Assembly: GCA_964036045.1 (NCBI GenBank)
Contig: OZ038381.1
Span: 138,228,306 to 138,292,305, forward strand
Direction: 5' to 3'
Length of the DNA stretch: 64,000 bases
Origin: Eutreptiella sp. 'Long Island Sound 2002'
Taxonomy: Eukaryota; Euglenozoa; Euglenophyceae; Eutreptiales; Eutreptiaceae
Shown here: positions 43,291 through 53,189 of the stretch, one piece after another
Position numbering within the stretch: the first letter of the stretch is position 1
Layout of the letters: the number at the start of each line of letters is the position of its first letter
The notes under the pieces: generated by a model
Told to the model about the DNA's origin: nothing
What the model saw: the letters and a program-made list of their open reading frames with translations, nothing else
Databases searched by the model: none
Position numbers and translations under genes: made by a program

Positions 43291-43294
43291 GTCC
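43291..43294. repeat. E2 target-site duplication, right (GTCC)
   Basis: Second copy of the GTCC found at 26153-26156. Confidence 0.88.
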
Positions 43295-45574
43295 ACTATA
43301 TCCACTTGGCGCATTTTGCGGCGTTCAAGCGCCAATAAAGATCGGATCTTGGCGCCATGAAAGCGCCTCTGTAGGTAGGAGAGGGTTGCAAAATGCAAAA
43401 AAGGCGCAAAGCAGGCATCAACTGACGTAGGTTATAGCACAGACCTTTGACCGGTTTGCCCCAGCTCACACGTGTAACCCCGTTGTAGTTCAACTTGGAA
43501 ACGTGAACCACCTCTCTCGGTGGCCTCATCTCACGATGCATATACATGTGCCGTGAGGACCACGCCAAGGGAAAGGGCGAAAACCAAGAAGATGGATAGC
43601 CCAGGCGCAGCAAGGCCAGGCGTAGGCGTCTCAGGCATGCAGTGTAAAATGCACTGTGGGAATTCAAACGTAGGTAGCGTACACATTCCCCATGGATCCA
43701 TCCCCGTCCAATGTGAACAGGCGTGTCACTGTTACAGGGGATGTAATTGCACGAGTGTGTCTCCTTAAAAGGTACACACTGAATCAGTGGCGAAATACAT
43801 ACCACCCGTACGTCCAGGAAATTGAAACCTCCTGTGACCCCCACCACGTCCACAGTGAAAGGGAGGTGGGGTGGAAAGACGATTTTAGATGTGACACAAC
43901 GCGAGCGGTATGTGACGAAGGGTGCACCAGGCATACGTCATCGATGAAACGCGCCACCCCAATGGGGGGATGCTCAGGCTTGTCAAAACAATTAACTGTC
44001 TCGTAATAGCGGAGGATCAGGTTGGCCCAGGGTGCGGCACAGTTGGTGCCCATGGGAAACCCAAAGACCTGGCGGTAGACCCCTTCAGTAGGTGCGTGGA
44101 AAATGTTGTGGGCCCACACGAAGTTGAATAACACTAGCCCTATGCTTAACTCATCTGAATGGGGTATGGACAAATAGGGCAAGGAAGCTTGTAGGGATTC
44201 GAAGTCATCTACACTTATAGGTCCCAACAGCCACGATGCGAACAGGACCTCATTGGGCGTAAGGATTCCCTGGTTCTGTCGAGTGAGAGTGTGGCGGCGC
44301 CAGAAAGAGAAGGCCTGCAGCACGTCTGTCCAAACGAAATTCGTATACAGGGCAGAAAAATCAATAGAAGTGAACCTCAAGTTGTTCACACCGTCACGCT
44401 TTGACCAAGTACGTAGTCTATGCACAAAATCCAAAGAATCCAAGAGGGGGGCATTCATTGGGTCAACCACACGATCCAGTTTTAACATCAGAGAGCCCAA
44501 CGTAGACAAAAGGACCGAGCAAAATGTCGTTGACCAGCAGGACAACCCCACTACCGGCCTACTCGGCCTGCGATTGTTTGTGATTGTGGTGCCTTTGTGG
44601 CTTTTGGCCAGCAAATAGAAAACCGGGAGCTTCCGAACATTGAAAGCGTCCATGAAGGTTATCATGGGTTTGTGTAATTGCTCGGGAAACGTAGTTAGAA
44701 CAAAAGAGCGTACCGCAAACATCCACGACCTTCCTTGGTCAATCCAATGTTGTTGGCAGGAGAGGGAAGGCAGGCTCAATTTTTCATACATTGGTTGGCC
44801 ACATGGATGCAAACCCAACATGTGGGCTCGTTGTTCAAGGCAATATGAGTCTAAACTCATGGTAATATGATCCGCATCCTTGTCGCATGCCACCACACGA
44901 TCCTCAACAAAATATTCCTCCAATTTATGTGGCATCCAACAAACCCCTCGAACCGGAAAAGCGGAAGAGTCCATATCTGCCAAGGTGAAGCGGCACAAAT
45001 CACAGAAAGCACACAACTTATTCGAAACTAACACTCCGTCTGGCCCTAATTTGTCGAGAACAAATTTGGGTGGGGGGACCCCTGACGCTTTTAAGAGTTC
45101 TTTGTGCGGAAACGTGTCAAGGAAATTTTCTCTTGGCTGTTTGTGATGGTAGAGTGACCAAAGAAGCAGTCATTCAAGTCGGTGCACTTCATCCGTTGTT
45201 TGTTTTTTCCATATCCGTGCAGTCTTGGCAGCCGGGGTGAATGGGGTAAGTTTGCCACTGTAAGAAATAAGAAAAGACAAATATGGCGGCAAGGGCATGG
45301 AGTATTTGTCCCCATGCAAAGTGGTGTGCATGAAATCTCGTTGTTTCAAGCGCGGGGCGATAGATCCTGAACCAGTCACCATGTGCGGTGCATGCAAAGC
45401 AATGAAGCGCCGCTTCTCATCCCAAGCCTTCTTGCGGCGAAGGCTATTTAATGACTTCGTGGGCGGCGTGCTCGCGGGGCGGCATTGTTTTCCGAATGGC
45501 TTCTTTTCCGTCCCCGTTTCGGCCTTGTCGGTTTTTGAAACCCCACTCTCAAATTGGAACAGCATGAAGAGCAA
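43291..45574 (-). pseudogene. P-minus reverse transcriptase (Penelope-like)
   Basis: Two overlapping frames: 45574-43784 (one TGA near 45170) and 43934-43291, continuing at 26156. RT motifs: SIDFSALYTNF (motif A Asp), FGFPMGTNCAAPWANLIL (motif B) and ARFIDDVCLVH (motif C, both Asp present). After a frame change comes FNFLDV and a thumb-like region (NYIPCNSDTPVH, GECVRYLR) ending in LGYP. This order and the MGTNCA/RFIDD forms fit Penelope-like RTs rather than LTR or LINE types. No GIY-YIG endonuclease motif is seen. The final codons are displaced 17 kb away by E2. Confidence 0.78.
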
Positions 45575-46107
45575 GAAGAGCGTGTAGATGTCGTAGAATT
45601 AGAAGAGCGCGATGAGCGCGACGTGCGCGAAGAGCGTGATGAGCGTGATGAGGAACTTCTAGAAGAGCGGCTAGAAGGACCATTAGAGGAGTTGTGACGC
45701 AATGAACAATTGGAAGAACCTCCTTTACGCTTTTTTTGGTCTTGGAGTGGTCAGGGGGTAGTCTCATGTGTTGAAGCAAAAGCCGTAAGTCCGACACTTG
45801 GTCCGCCAAGTCCTTTTCTCTCTCGGCGTCTTCGTCAAGTGCTTCGTGCAAGATTGTTTGCTTGTTGATCTTGATCTCGGCCTAACACTTTTTTCTCGTT
45901 AGATTTTCCTCCCATTTCTTCTTGCGATGGGTATGAGCGCACACGATGTCACTGGTAGCTTTGGTAATGCGTTGCACCACGCATGGTTGTTGAGTAGAAA
46001 AATCATAAGGCGCTAAGAAGCCACCTTGTGCCCATTTGCCATGCATTGTTTGTGCTTCGGTGAAATATTGCGTGGGTGCATCTTGTGCTTCCTTGAACTT
46101 GGAATCC
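45448..46107 (-). pseudogene. P-minus ORF1 remnant (coiled coil and Arg/Ser tract)
   Basis: Matches residues from about 110 onward of P-plus ORF1. It is frameshifted between the coiled-coil piece (DEDAEREKDLADQ, around 45840) and the Arg/Ser-rich end (45702-45448). The N-terminal third is absent because of the 5' truncation. Confidence 0.8.
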
Positions 46108-46110
46108 GAG

Positions 46111-46494
46111 ATTTTCGAAAATTTCAGGCTGTGGTTTTTTGCTGAATTTTGAATTTTGGTATCAGGAGTATAACGCGCGCCTTCACCGCGCGCCGGGGCG
46201 ACACACGTGACGGTGATTTTTTGTTCTATTGTTTTGATTTTCTGTGCACCTGTGAATTAACCGGTCGGTCTAGATGTGAATCATGATTTTACACTGTCTG
46301 TGCAAGCCCCCATATATGTGTGCACAACATGACTACTGTTTGTCCGTTCAGAACTGATGAGGAGCCAGTCTGCTCGAAACATGTCTTCATAAGCACATCT
46401 GTGGAGCCCTCTTGCGCATTTCTGTGCCTGCCTTGAGGTTCGTCTTCGACTAGGCCACTTGGAACAAATTCCATAGCTACCAACAGCAAACAAT
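46111..46494 (+). repeat. P-plus 5' pseudo-LTR
   Basis: Direct repeat of 49728-50111 starting ATTTTCGAAAAT and ending CAAACAATA, 26 bp before the ORF1 ATG. It includes a GC palindrome (around 46170-46195) and a hammerhead motif, and probably the promoter. Confidence 0.85.
46345..46395 (+). ncRNA. Hammerhead ribozyme motif in P-plus 5' pseudo-LTR
   Basis: CUGAUGA at 46354-46360, stem II GAGC/GCUC around 46362-46375, GAAAC at 46376-46380, minimal stem III, cleavage triplet GUC at 46383-46385, then UUC pairing with GAA (46351-46353) as inner stem I. All core residues are kept. Cleavage would fall just after 46385, on the sense strand of the element. Confidence 0.8.
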
Positions 46495-46519
46495 AGCAAT
46501 CAAGCATTCAAGCACCGTT

Positions 46520-47503
46520 ATGCCGCACAAGAAGGAGAACAACAAACCACGCTGTGGGGACCGCAAGTTTCATTGGGACCTACGGGATGTGCCATTGGGA
46601 GTGAAGCCGGCTGTATTATCATTTTTGCTTGCACACAAAGCTCTCTACAACAAGAAGTTTGCGCTACACAAACTAGAACATTTCAAAGAAAACGGATTTG
46701 TTGCCAAGAAGGATGTCTTTTATGACGGAGGCACAATTATCCGCCGCACTTTGGAAGAAGAAGCTCAAAAGGAAATACATGATGCAAAATATGCAGTAAA
46801 GATCGATATTCTCAAGGCCGCCATTCGTGAACGGCAAGCACACTCGGATTCCAAGTTCAAGGAAGCACAAGATGCACTCACGGAATATTTCACCGAAGCA
46901 CAAACAATGCATGGCAAATGGGCACAAGGTGGCTTCTTAGCGCCTTATGATTATTCTAACCAACGAGCATGCGTGGTTCAATGCATTACCAAAGCTACGA
47001 GTGACATCGTGTGCGCTCATACCCATCGCAAGAAGAAATGGGAGGAAAATCAACCGAGAAAAAAGTGTGAGGCCGAGATCAAGATCAACAAGCAAACAAT
47101 CTTGCGTGAAGCACTTGACGAGAACACCGAGAGAGAAAAGGACTTGGCAGACCAAGTGTTGGACTTACGGCTTTTGCTTCAACAAATGAGACTACCCTGT
47201 GACCACTCCAAGACCAAAAAGCGTAAGAGAGGTTCTTCCAATCTTTCGTCGCGTCACAACTCCTCTAATGGTCGTTCTAGCCGCTCTTCTAGAAGTTCCT
47301 CATCACGCTCATCACGCTCTTTGCGCACGTCGCGCTCGTCGCGCTCTTCTAATTCTACGACCTCTACACGGTCTTCTCGCTCTTCCCGCTCTTCCAATTT
47401 GAGAGTGGGGTTTCAAAATCCGACAAGGCCAAAACGGAGACGGAAAAGAAGCTATTCGGAAAACAATGCCGCCCCGCGAGCACGCCGCCCACGAAGTCAT
47501 TAA
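46520..47503 (+). CDS. P-plus ORF1: coiled-coil protein with C-terminal Arg/Ser domain (327 aa)
   Basis: ATG at 46520 (MPHKKENN), uninterrupted to a TAA. Residues 1-90 are unknown and basic. About 75-125 and 180-230 are heptad-like Glu/Lys/Leu segments likely to form coiled coils. About 235-300 is a low-complexity Arg/Ser tract (repeated SSRSSR), followed by a basic tail (RPKRRRKR). It lies directly upstream of the RT, overlapping its open frame. By analogy with ORF1 proteins of non-LTR elements it could bind RNA; RS domains in hosts mediate splicing-factor contacts. Neither role is shown here. Confidence 0.72.
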   Translation: MPHKKENNKPRCGDRKFHWDLRDVPLGVKPAVLSFLLAHKALYNKKFALHKLEHFKENGFVAKKDVFYDGGTIIRRTLEEEAQKEIHDAKYAVKIDILKAAIRERQAHSDSKFKEAQDALTEYFTEAQTMHGKWAQGGFLAPYDYSNQRACVVQCITKATSDIVCAHTHRKKKWEENQPRKKCEAEIKINKQTILREALDENTEREKDLADQVLDLRLLLQQMRLPCDHSKTKKRKRGSSNLSSRHNSSNGRSSRSSRSSSSRSSRSLRTSRSSRSSNSTTSTRSSRSSRSSNLRVGFQNPTRPKRRRKRSYSENNAAPRARRPRSH

Positions 47504-49696
47504 ATAGCCTTCGCCGCAAGAAGGCTTACGATGAGAAGCGGCGCTTCATTGCTTTGCATGCACCGCACATGGTGACTGGTTGAGGATCTATCGCCCCGCG
47601 CTTGAAACAACGAGATTTCATGCCTACCACTTTGCATGGGGACAAATACTCCATGCCCGTGCCGCCATATTTGTCTTTTCTTCTTTCTTACGGTGGCAAA
47701 CTTACCCCATTCACACCGGCGGCCAAGACCGCACGGATATGGAAAAAACAAACAACGGATGAAGTGCACCGACTTGAATGACTGCTTCTTTGGTCACTCT
47801 ACCATCACAAACACCCAAGAGAAAATTTCTTTGACACGTTTCCGCACAAAGAACTCTTCACAGCGTCAGGGTCCTCCCACCCAAATTTGTTCTCGACAAA
47901 TTAGGGCCAGACGGAGTGTTTGTTTCGAATAAGTTGTGCGCTTTCCGTGATTTGTGCCGCTTCACCTTGGCAGATTTGGACTCTTCCGCTTTTCCGGTTC
48001 GAGGGGTTTGTTGGATGCCACATAAATTGGAGGAATATTTTGCTGAGCCTTGTGTGGTGGCATGCGACAAGGATGGGGATCATATTACCATGAGTTTAGA
48101 GTCATATTGCCTTGAACAACGAGCCCACATGTTGGGTTTGCATCCATGTGCCCAACCGGTGCATGAAAAATTGAGCCTGCCTTCCCTCTCCTGCCAACAA
48201 CATTGGATTGACCAAGGAAGGTCGTGGATGTTTGCGGTACGCTCTTTTGTTCTAACTACGTTTCCCGAGCAATTACACCAACCCATGATGACCTTCATGG
48301 ACGCTTTCGATGTTCGGAAGCTCCCGGTTTTCTTTTTGCTGGCCAAAAGCCACAAAGGCACCACAATCACAAACGATCGCTGGCCGAGTAGGCCGGTAGT
48401 GGGGTTGTCCCGCTGGTCAACGACATTTTGCTCGGTCCTTTAGTGTACGTTGGGCTCTCTGATGTTAGGACTGGATCGTGTGGTTGACCCGATGAATGCC
48501 CCCCTCTTGGATTCTTTGGATTTTGTGCATAGACTACGTACTTGGTCAAAGCGTGACGGTGCGAACGACTTGAGGTTCACTTCTATTGATTTTTCTGCCC
48601 TGTATACGAATTTCGTTTGGACAGACGTGCTGCAGGCCTTCTCTTACTGGCGCTGCCACACTCTCACTCGACAGAACCAGGGAATCCTTACGCCTAATGA
48701 GGTCCTGTTCGCATCGTGGCTGTTGGCACATATAAGTGTAGATGACTTCGAATCCCTACAAGCTTCCTTGCCCTATTTGTCCATACCCCATTCAGATGAG
48801 TTAAGCATAGGGCTAGTGTTATTCAACTTCGTGTGGGCCCACAACATTTTCCACGCACCTACTGAAGGGGTCTACCGCCAGGTCTTTGGGTTTTACATGG
48901 GCACCAACTGTGCCGCACCCTGGGCCAACCTGATCCTCTGCTATTACGAGAGAGTTAATTGTTTTGACAAGCCTGAGCATCCCCCCATTGGGGTGGCGCG
49001 TTTCATCAATGACGTATGCCTGGTGCACCCTTCGTCACATCCCTCTCACGTTGTGTCACATCTAAAATCGTCTTTCCACCCCGCCACCCTTTCACTGTGG
49101 ATGTGGTGGGGGTCCCAGGAGGTTTCAATTTCCTGGACGTACGGGTGGTATCTATTTCGCCACTGATTCACTGTGTAAATTTTAAGGAGACACACTCGTG
49201 CAATTACATCCCCTTTAACAGTGACACACCTGTTCACATTCGACGGGGATGGATCCATGGGGAATGTGTACGCTACCTACGTTTGAATTCCCACAGTGCA
49301 TTTTACACTGCATGCCTGAGACGCCTACACCTGGCCTTGCTGCGCCTGGGCTATCCGTCTTCTTGGTTTTCGCCCTTTCCCTTGGCGTGGTCCTCGCGGC
49401 ACATGTATATGCATCGTAAGATGAGGCCACCAAGAGAGGTGGTTCACGTTTTCAAGTTGAACTACAACGGGGTTATACGCGTGAACTGGGGCAAACCGGT
49501 CAAAGGTCTGTGCTATAACCTACGTCAGGTGATGCCTGCTTTGCGCCTTTTTTGCATTTTGCAACCCTCTCTTAACCTACGGCCGTGCATTCATGGCGCC
49601 AAGATCCGATCTTTATTGGCACTCGAACGCCGCATAATGCGCCAAGTGGATACAGTGGACATGCCAACACAAGAGTTGTTACTGAATTTACGTTGA
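47504..49696 (+). pseudogene. P-plus reverse transcriptase (Penelope-like), interrupted
   Basis: RT frame 47916-49166 with TAG at 48441-48443, then frame 49016-49696 for the thumb and C-terminus. An upstream part (about 47620-47780, ending HRLE and TGA) is shared with P-minus. Motifs: SIDFSALYTNF, MGTNCAAPWANLIL, then ARFINDV, where the first catalytic Asp of motif C is Asn (Asp in P-minus). So it is disabled at least twice. The switch between frames lies at the same place as in P-minus. The C-terminus (to TQELLLNLR) has no GIY-YIG or other nuclease motif I can see. Confidence 0.8.
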
Positions 49697-49727
49697 ACTC
49701 CTGATCGGTGTGGATGGTGGGACCAAA

Positions 49728-50111
49728 ATTTTCGAAAATGTCAGGCTGTGATTTTTTGCTGAATTTTGAATTTTGGTATCAGGAGTATAACGCGCGCCTT
49801 CACCGCGCCCCGGGGCGACACACGTGACGGTGATTTTTTGCTCTATTGTTTTGATTTTCTGTGCGCCTGTGAATTAACTGGTTGCTCTACATGTGAATCA
49901 TGATTTTACACTGTCTGTGCAAGCCCCCATATATGTGTGCACAACATGCCTACTGTTTGCCCGTTCAGAACTGATGGGGAGCCAGTCGGCTCGAAACATG
50001 TCTTCATAAGCACAACTGTGGAGCCCTCTTGCGCATTTCTGTGCCTGTCTTGAGGATCGTCTTCGATTAGGCCGCTTGGGGCAAATTACATAGCTACCAT
50101 CAGCAAACAAT
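49728..50111 (+). repeat. P-plus 3' pseudo-LTR
   Basis: Direct repeat of 46111-46494 and reverse complement of part of 25703-26156. It follows the RT stop by about 30 bp and ends CAAACAATA at the junction with LTR sequence. Confidence 0.85.
49962..50012 (+). ncRNA. Degenerate hammerhead motif in P-plus 3' pseudo-LTR
   Basis: Same architecture as the other two (stem II GAGCC/GGCUC, GAAAC at 49993-49997, GUC at 50000-50002), but the core reads CUGAUGG (49971-49977) instead of CUGAUGA, which should reduce or abolish cleavage. Confidence 0.7.
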
Positions 50112-52892
50112 ATGCTCCCTTAACGGCAGGTCCCAACTCCCCCTTGAGCCAGAGATAAGGCCCCGCCATTATCCCCTAGGAGTTGGTAGCTGAAAGTGGG
50201 CTGGTTCAGCCCAAACCGATATTAGCTCGAAAAACTCGAGAACTGACCCCTCGTCCGGACCAGCCAGAGGTAGGACCGAGACAACTGATCCTATGCCCTT
50301 CAAGTACGAACTCCGCAGAGCCCTCACTCAACCTGGCTCCCTCTGAGTCCCCAGCATTAGGGCGCCACGGGTTCGCCATTTGGGGTCATGATGCCAAAAG
50401 TATCCAAATTGGAGTCATCCTTACGGGTGGCTCGGCTGGCAAGGGCAAGGCCAACTGCTCACAGGATAGGAGGCAGGACCTAGGACCTACATCTGAGTGC
50501 ACAACTTCAAATTCAGTCCGGGGTCCTCGCGGGCACAGAGATATGGGGCCGCCAATTGACCACACGGGGGCGTGAAATTGGGGTCCCAAAAGGGGGTCAT
50601 TTTGGCTGCTCAAAATGAGCCAAGATCGGGGGTTTCCTCAATGGTATACCTCCACGCCGGCTTGGAGATCTGATCCGCCATTCCATATGCGATCCACTGG
50701 GAGTCCAACGGAGACTCACATGTACTTGGCTCACAAGGATTTCCATGGCCCTCGGCGTGGGGATGATCCAAACTTGGTCCACAAACGCCAAAATGGCAAA
50801 GTTGGCCGTCTCGGGCGACCGTCCAGGGTAGGAAATCCTGGCGATTTCGTCGCCCCAAGTCTTGATTCACAACCCCTGATATTCCCTCTGGTCCCCTGCC
50901 TTGGGATTTGGCTTGCCGTCCCACTGGCTGCTTACTGTTCACCGAGGGGATGACCACACGGAGGGGGCAGAAAGCAGCATGCGGTGCAAAGGGGGGGATC
51001 ATGGATCGCACCAAAAGTTGAATAACTCCGGATGAGCCGGAGGAGCAACTACGAAACTAATGGTGTTCAACCCTTGGTCATATGCTACAATATTTGCTGC
51101 TCTTTCCTAGCTGGATCCCGTGCCCCATGGAGATATGGTAGTTCCAATATGGCATACAATGGCAAAAACAACGAAATTTGGCCAAAATGGCCCGCACTCA
51201 TGATTCCATATCTCCATGGCCACGGCGAGGATTCTTCCAACCGAAGATCCAATAGACACATGGGACTTAGGTCCCAATATATGCCGCTTGCCAACCCTCA
51301 TGGTCTCCTCTATTTTTTTTCCCCATTGGAGGGAAAATGGCACACAAATGGGGCTGAATGGCAACATACCCCAAATTGGGTGGCTCACAACTCTCCCTTC
51401 AAGAGGAGAGGCCACATGGGGAAACACCCGGTTCGATGCGGGTTTATGTGCCCTCTCCAAATTGCCCTTACCCTTGGTCAAGTGGGGCACGCAACCTCGG
51501 GGGTGAATTCAGGGGGAGAAGGGGTTTGTGGCCATTCTGGGCAAAACGGCCAAAATTCACCCAAAAGTGGTCACTCGAAAAATCGTATCTCCGTATCACA
51601 AGAGAAAGGAGCCTCGGGCTTTTGCATGGATGCAAACCGAAGCTTTGCTCCCCTTTTGCAACACGGGTTGAGGTTCAAAGCATAATGGAAACATTTTTAA
51701 CACCTCAATCCTTGAAGCACACTATTTATGGGAAAAAGTGCATATATCGGCGATATTGGCATGAACATTTTCTTTGGGACATTGAGGAACAAAAATATGA
51801 GTAAACATTTTTGGAGTAGGCCCATAGTAGGTGCCTTCAAATATGCCAACTATGGTTAGATCGTCTCCGCCCACTCATGTCATTAGTGCTTGCATATGAG
51901 CGCGTGTGCAAAGAGGCAGTATGGCACGCGTGCTCACAAGGCAACATTATATAAAATAGAAGACAAGGTTGTAAAAATCAACCAAGCCATCCACGATGTC
52001 CTTCGTGGTCTCTACCTTACATATTGCCTTGGTTCAAGGATCAACTCCCCATAGGCTTTGAGTACGAGCCTCGGGGGATTGGCCATTTTGGCCTAATTTT
52101 TGACCAAAACTTGCCCTTTTGCAAAAATAGAGTTTTGGTACGCATTGAATTGCGTGGAGCCATCGTTGAGTTGGCCCGAAAATCAAAAATGACCTAGGAC
52201 GTTTGGTCTTGTGAGCATTGTGTTCGGTTATTAACGTTCATGCTCACAAGGCCACACAGTTAGCGTTTGCTCACACAAACGACTTGGGTTTGCGAAACCC
52301 ATAGGCTGCCTAAAACATCCCTATTGCCCTCTTCCCTATTCAAAGTGATATGCCCATGTGAAAGGGGCATGGATGAAAGGCATAGGGGGGGAATGTAGGG
52401 TTCTGTCCGACCTCATGGTCCTTGAGAACCATGAGTTCGAGCGATCGACGGAAAAGCTTGCGCGCTGATTTTCTCTCAGAAGCAACGGCGAAAAATTCTG
52501 GTGAACACACCAGATGAAAGTACAAGAAAAACCCTCTAGATTCAGCCCTTGAGTTCCTTTAGAACCTCAAAGGTACTCGAGAAAAATCGATCACAAAACT
52601 GGCCATGGAGAAGTGACAAAGGCGCGCAAGCAGGCGACAACAGGCGGCGATTTCACGACAATTAGAAATCGCGGTAGAAATCGGGTATTTCACCGATTTC
52701 TGACCGAAAATCGACCAAGACAATAAAATTATGGTAATTCTACATCGATTCAATGGTTAGGGATCGGATTCGAGATCTCGCGGATTAGAGAACAGGGATA
52801 TCCCGCTAACAGCCGGTGTCAACGGCTTCCGCACGGGTGTGATGGCTCACAGGCCTCCAGGCCATTGGCCATAGGTTCTGGGTACCGCTTCA
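50112..52892 (-). repeat. E3-subfamily LTR, outer part
   Basis: Begins inside the LTR (equivalent to about 17417 in E1 and 25018 in E3) and ends at the LTR terminus TACCGCTTCA (52892). About 680 bp (50112-50796) repeats LTR sequence already present at 25018-25702 with some divergence. After about 50790 it departs strongly from the E1/E2 LTRs, apart from the terminus. No open frame is convincing. Confidence 0.72.
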
Positions 52893-53189
52893 TTACCATC
52901 CTCAAGTGAAGGGGTTTCAATCATCAATGAAGTTGGTATAATATCAAGGGGACTCCAAGTGATTCAGCCTCACTCGTCGACAATCATCATAGGTTCACAC
53001 CAATTGTCTTGTTTGTGTTGTTGTGTGTCACATTTGCTTTGTGTTTTGATGTTTTTCTACTTGTGTTTTTAATTTTAAATTGAACCATAGTAGAGTTTTG
53101 ATTTTCATTTTCATTTTCATTTCCTATCAACCAATTCTATGGGTTGTTTTCTGCCTTGAAGGAATTCACATTTTTTCAAGAAGGATAGA
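52893..53189. other. Unassigned AT-rich spacer
   Basis: AT-rich sequence with TTTTGTGTTG-like words between the LTR end and the first recognisable G4 pol codons. No feature is seen. Confidence 0.4.

Larger units (their letters stand above)
43291..46110 (-). mobile_element. P-minus, main part of the minus-strand Penelope-like copy (5'-truncated)
   Basis: Continues from 26156 after removal of E2. It carries the RT and the C-terminal half of ORF1. Its 5' end stops at 46110, inside ORF1 (equivalent to about 46846 in P-plus), exactly where the pseudo-LTR of P-plus begins, so the two copies are head to head. 5' truncation and inverted neighbours are typical of Penelope-like elements. Confidence 0.85.
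46111..50111 (+). mobile_element. P-plus, full-length Penelope-like element with two pseudo-LTRs
   Basis: Layout: pseudo-LTR 46111-46494, ORF1, RT, pseudo-LTR 49728-50111. The repeats are direct and about 384 bp each. Hammerhead motifs occur in both. No LTR-type integrase, protease, primer site or polypurine tract is present, which with the RT type separates it from LTR elements. Left junction is P-minus; right junction is the E3-subfamily LTR. Confidence 0.83.

Noticed and set aside
43291-43295. Reading 43290/43291 as the natural end of a PLE copy and 25703-26156 as a solo pseudo-LTR
   Set aside because: The two ends join perfectly across GTCC when E2 is removed, so the break is the E2 insertion site, not a PLE boundary.
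46281-46507. Short minus-strand frames over the pseudo-LTR repeats (72 codons) seen in all three copies
   Set aside because: They overlap the hammerhead region antisense, are short, and their conservation follows from repeat identity rather than coding.
46111-50111. Treating the 384-bp direct repeats as LTRs of an LTR retrotransposon
   Set aside because: No integrase, protease, primer site or polypurine tract; the RT has Penelope-like motifs and the repeats hold hammerhead motifs.
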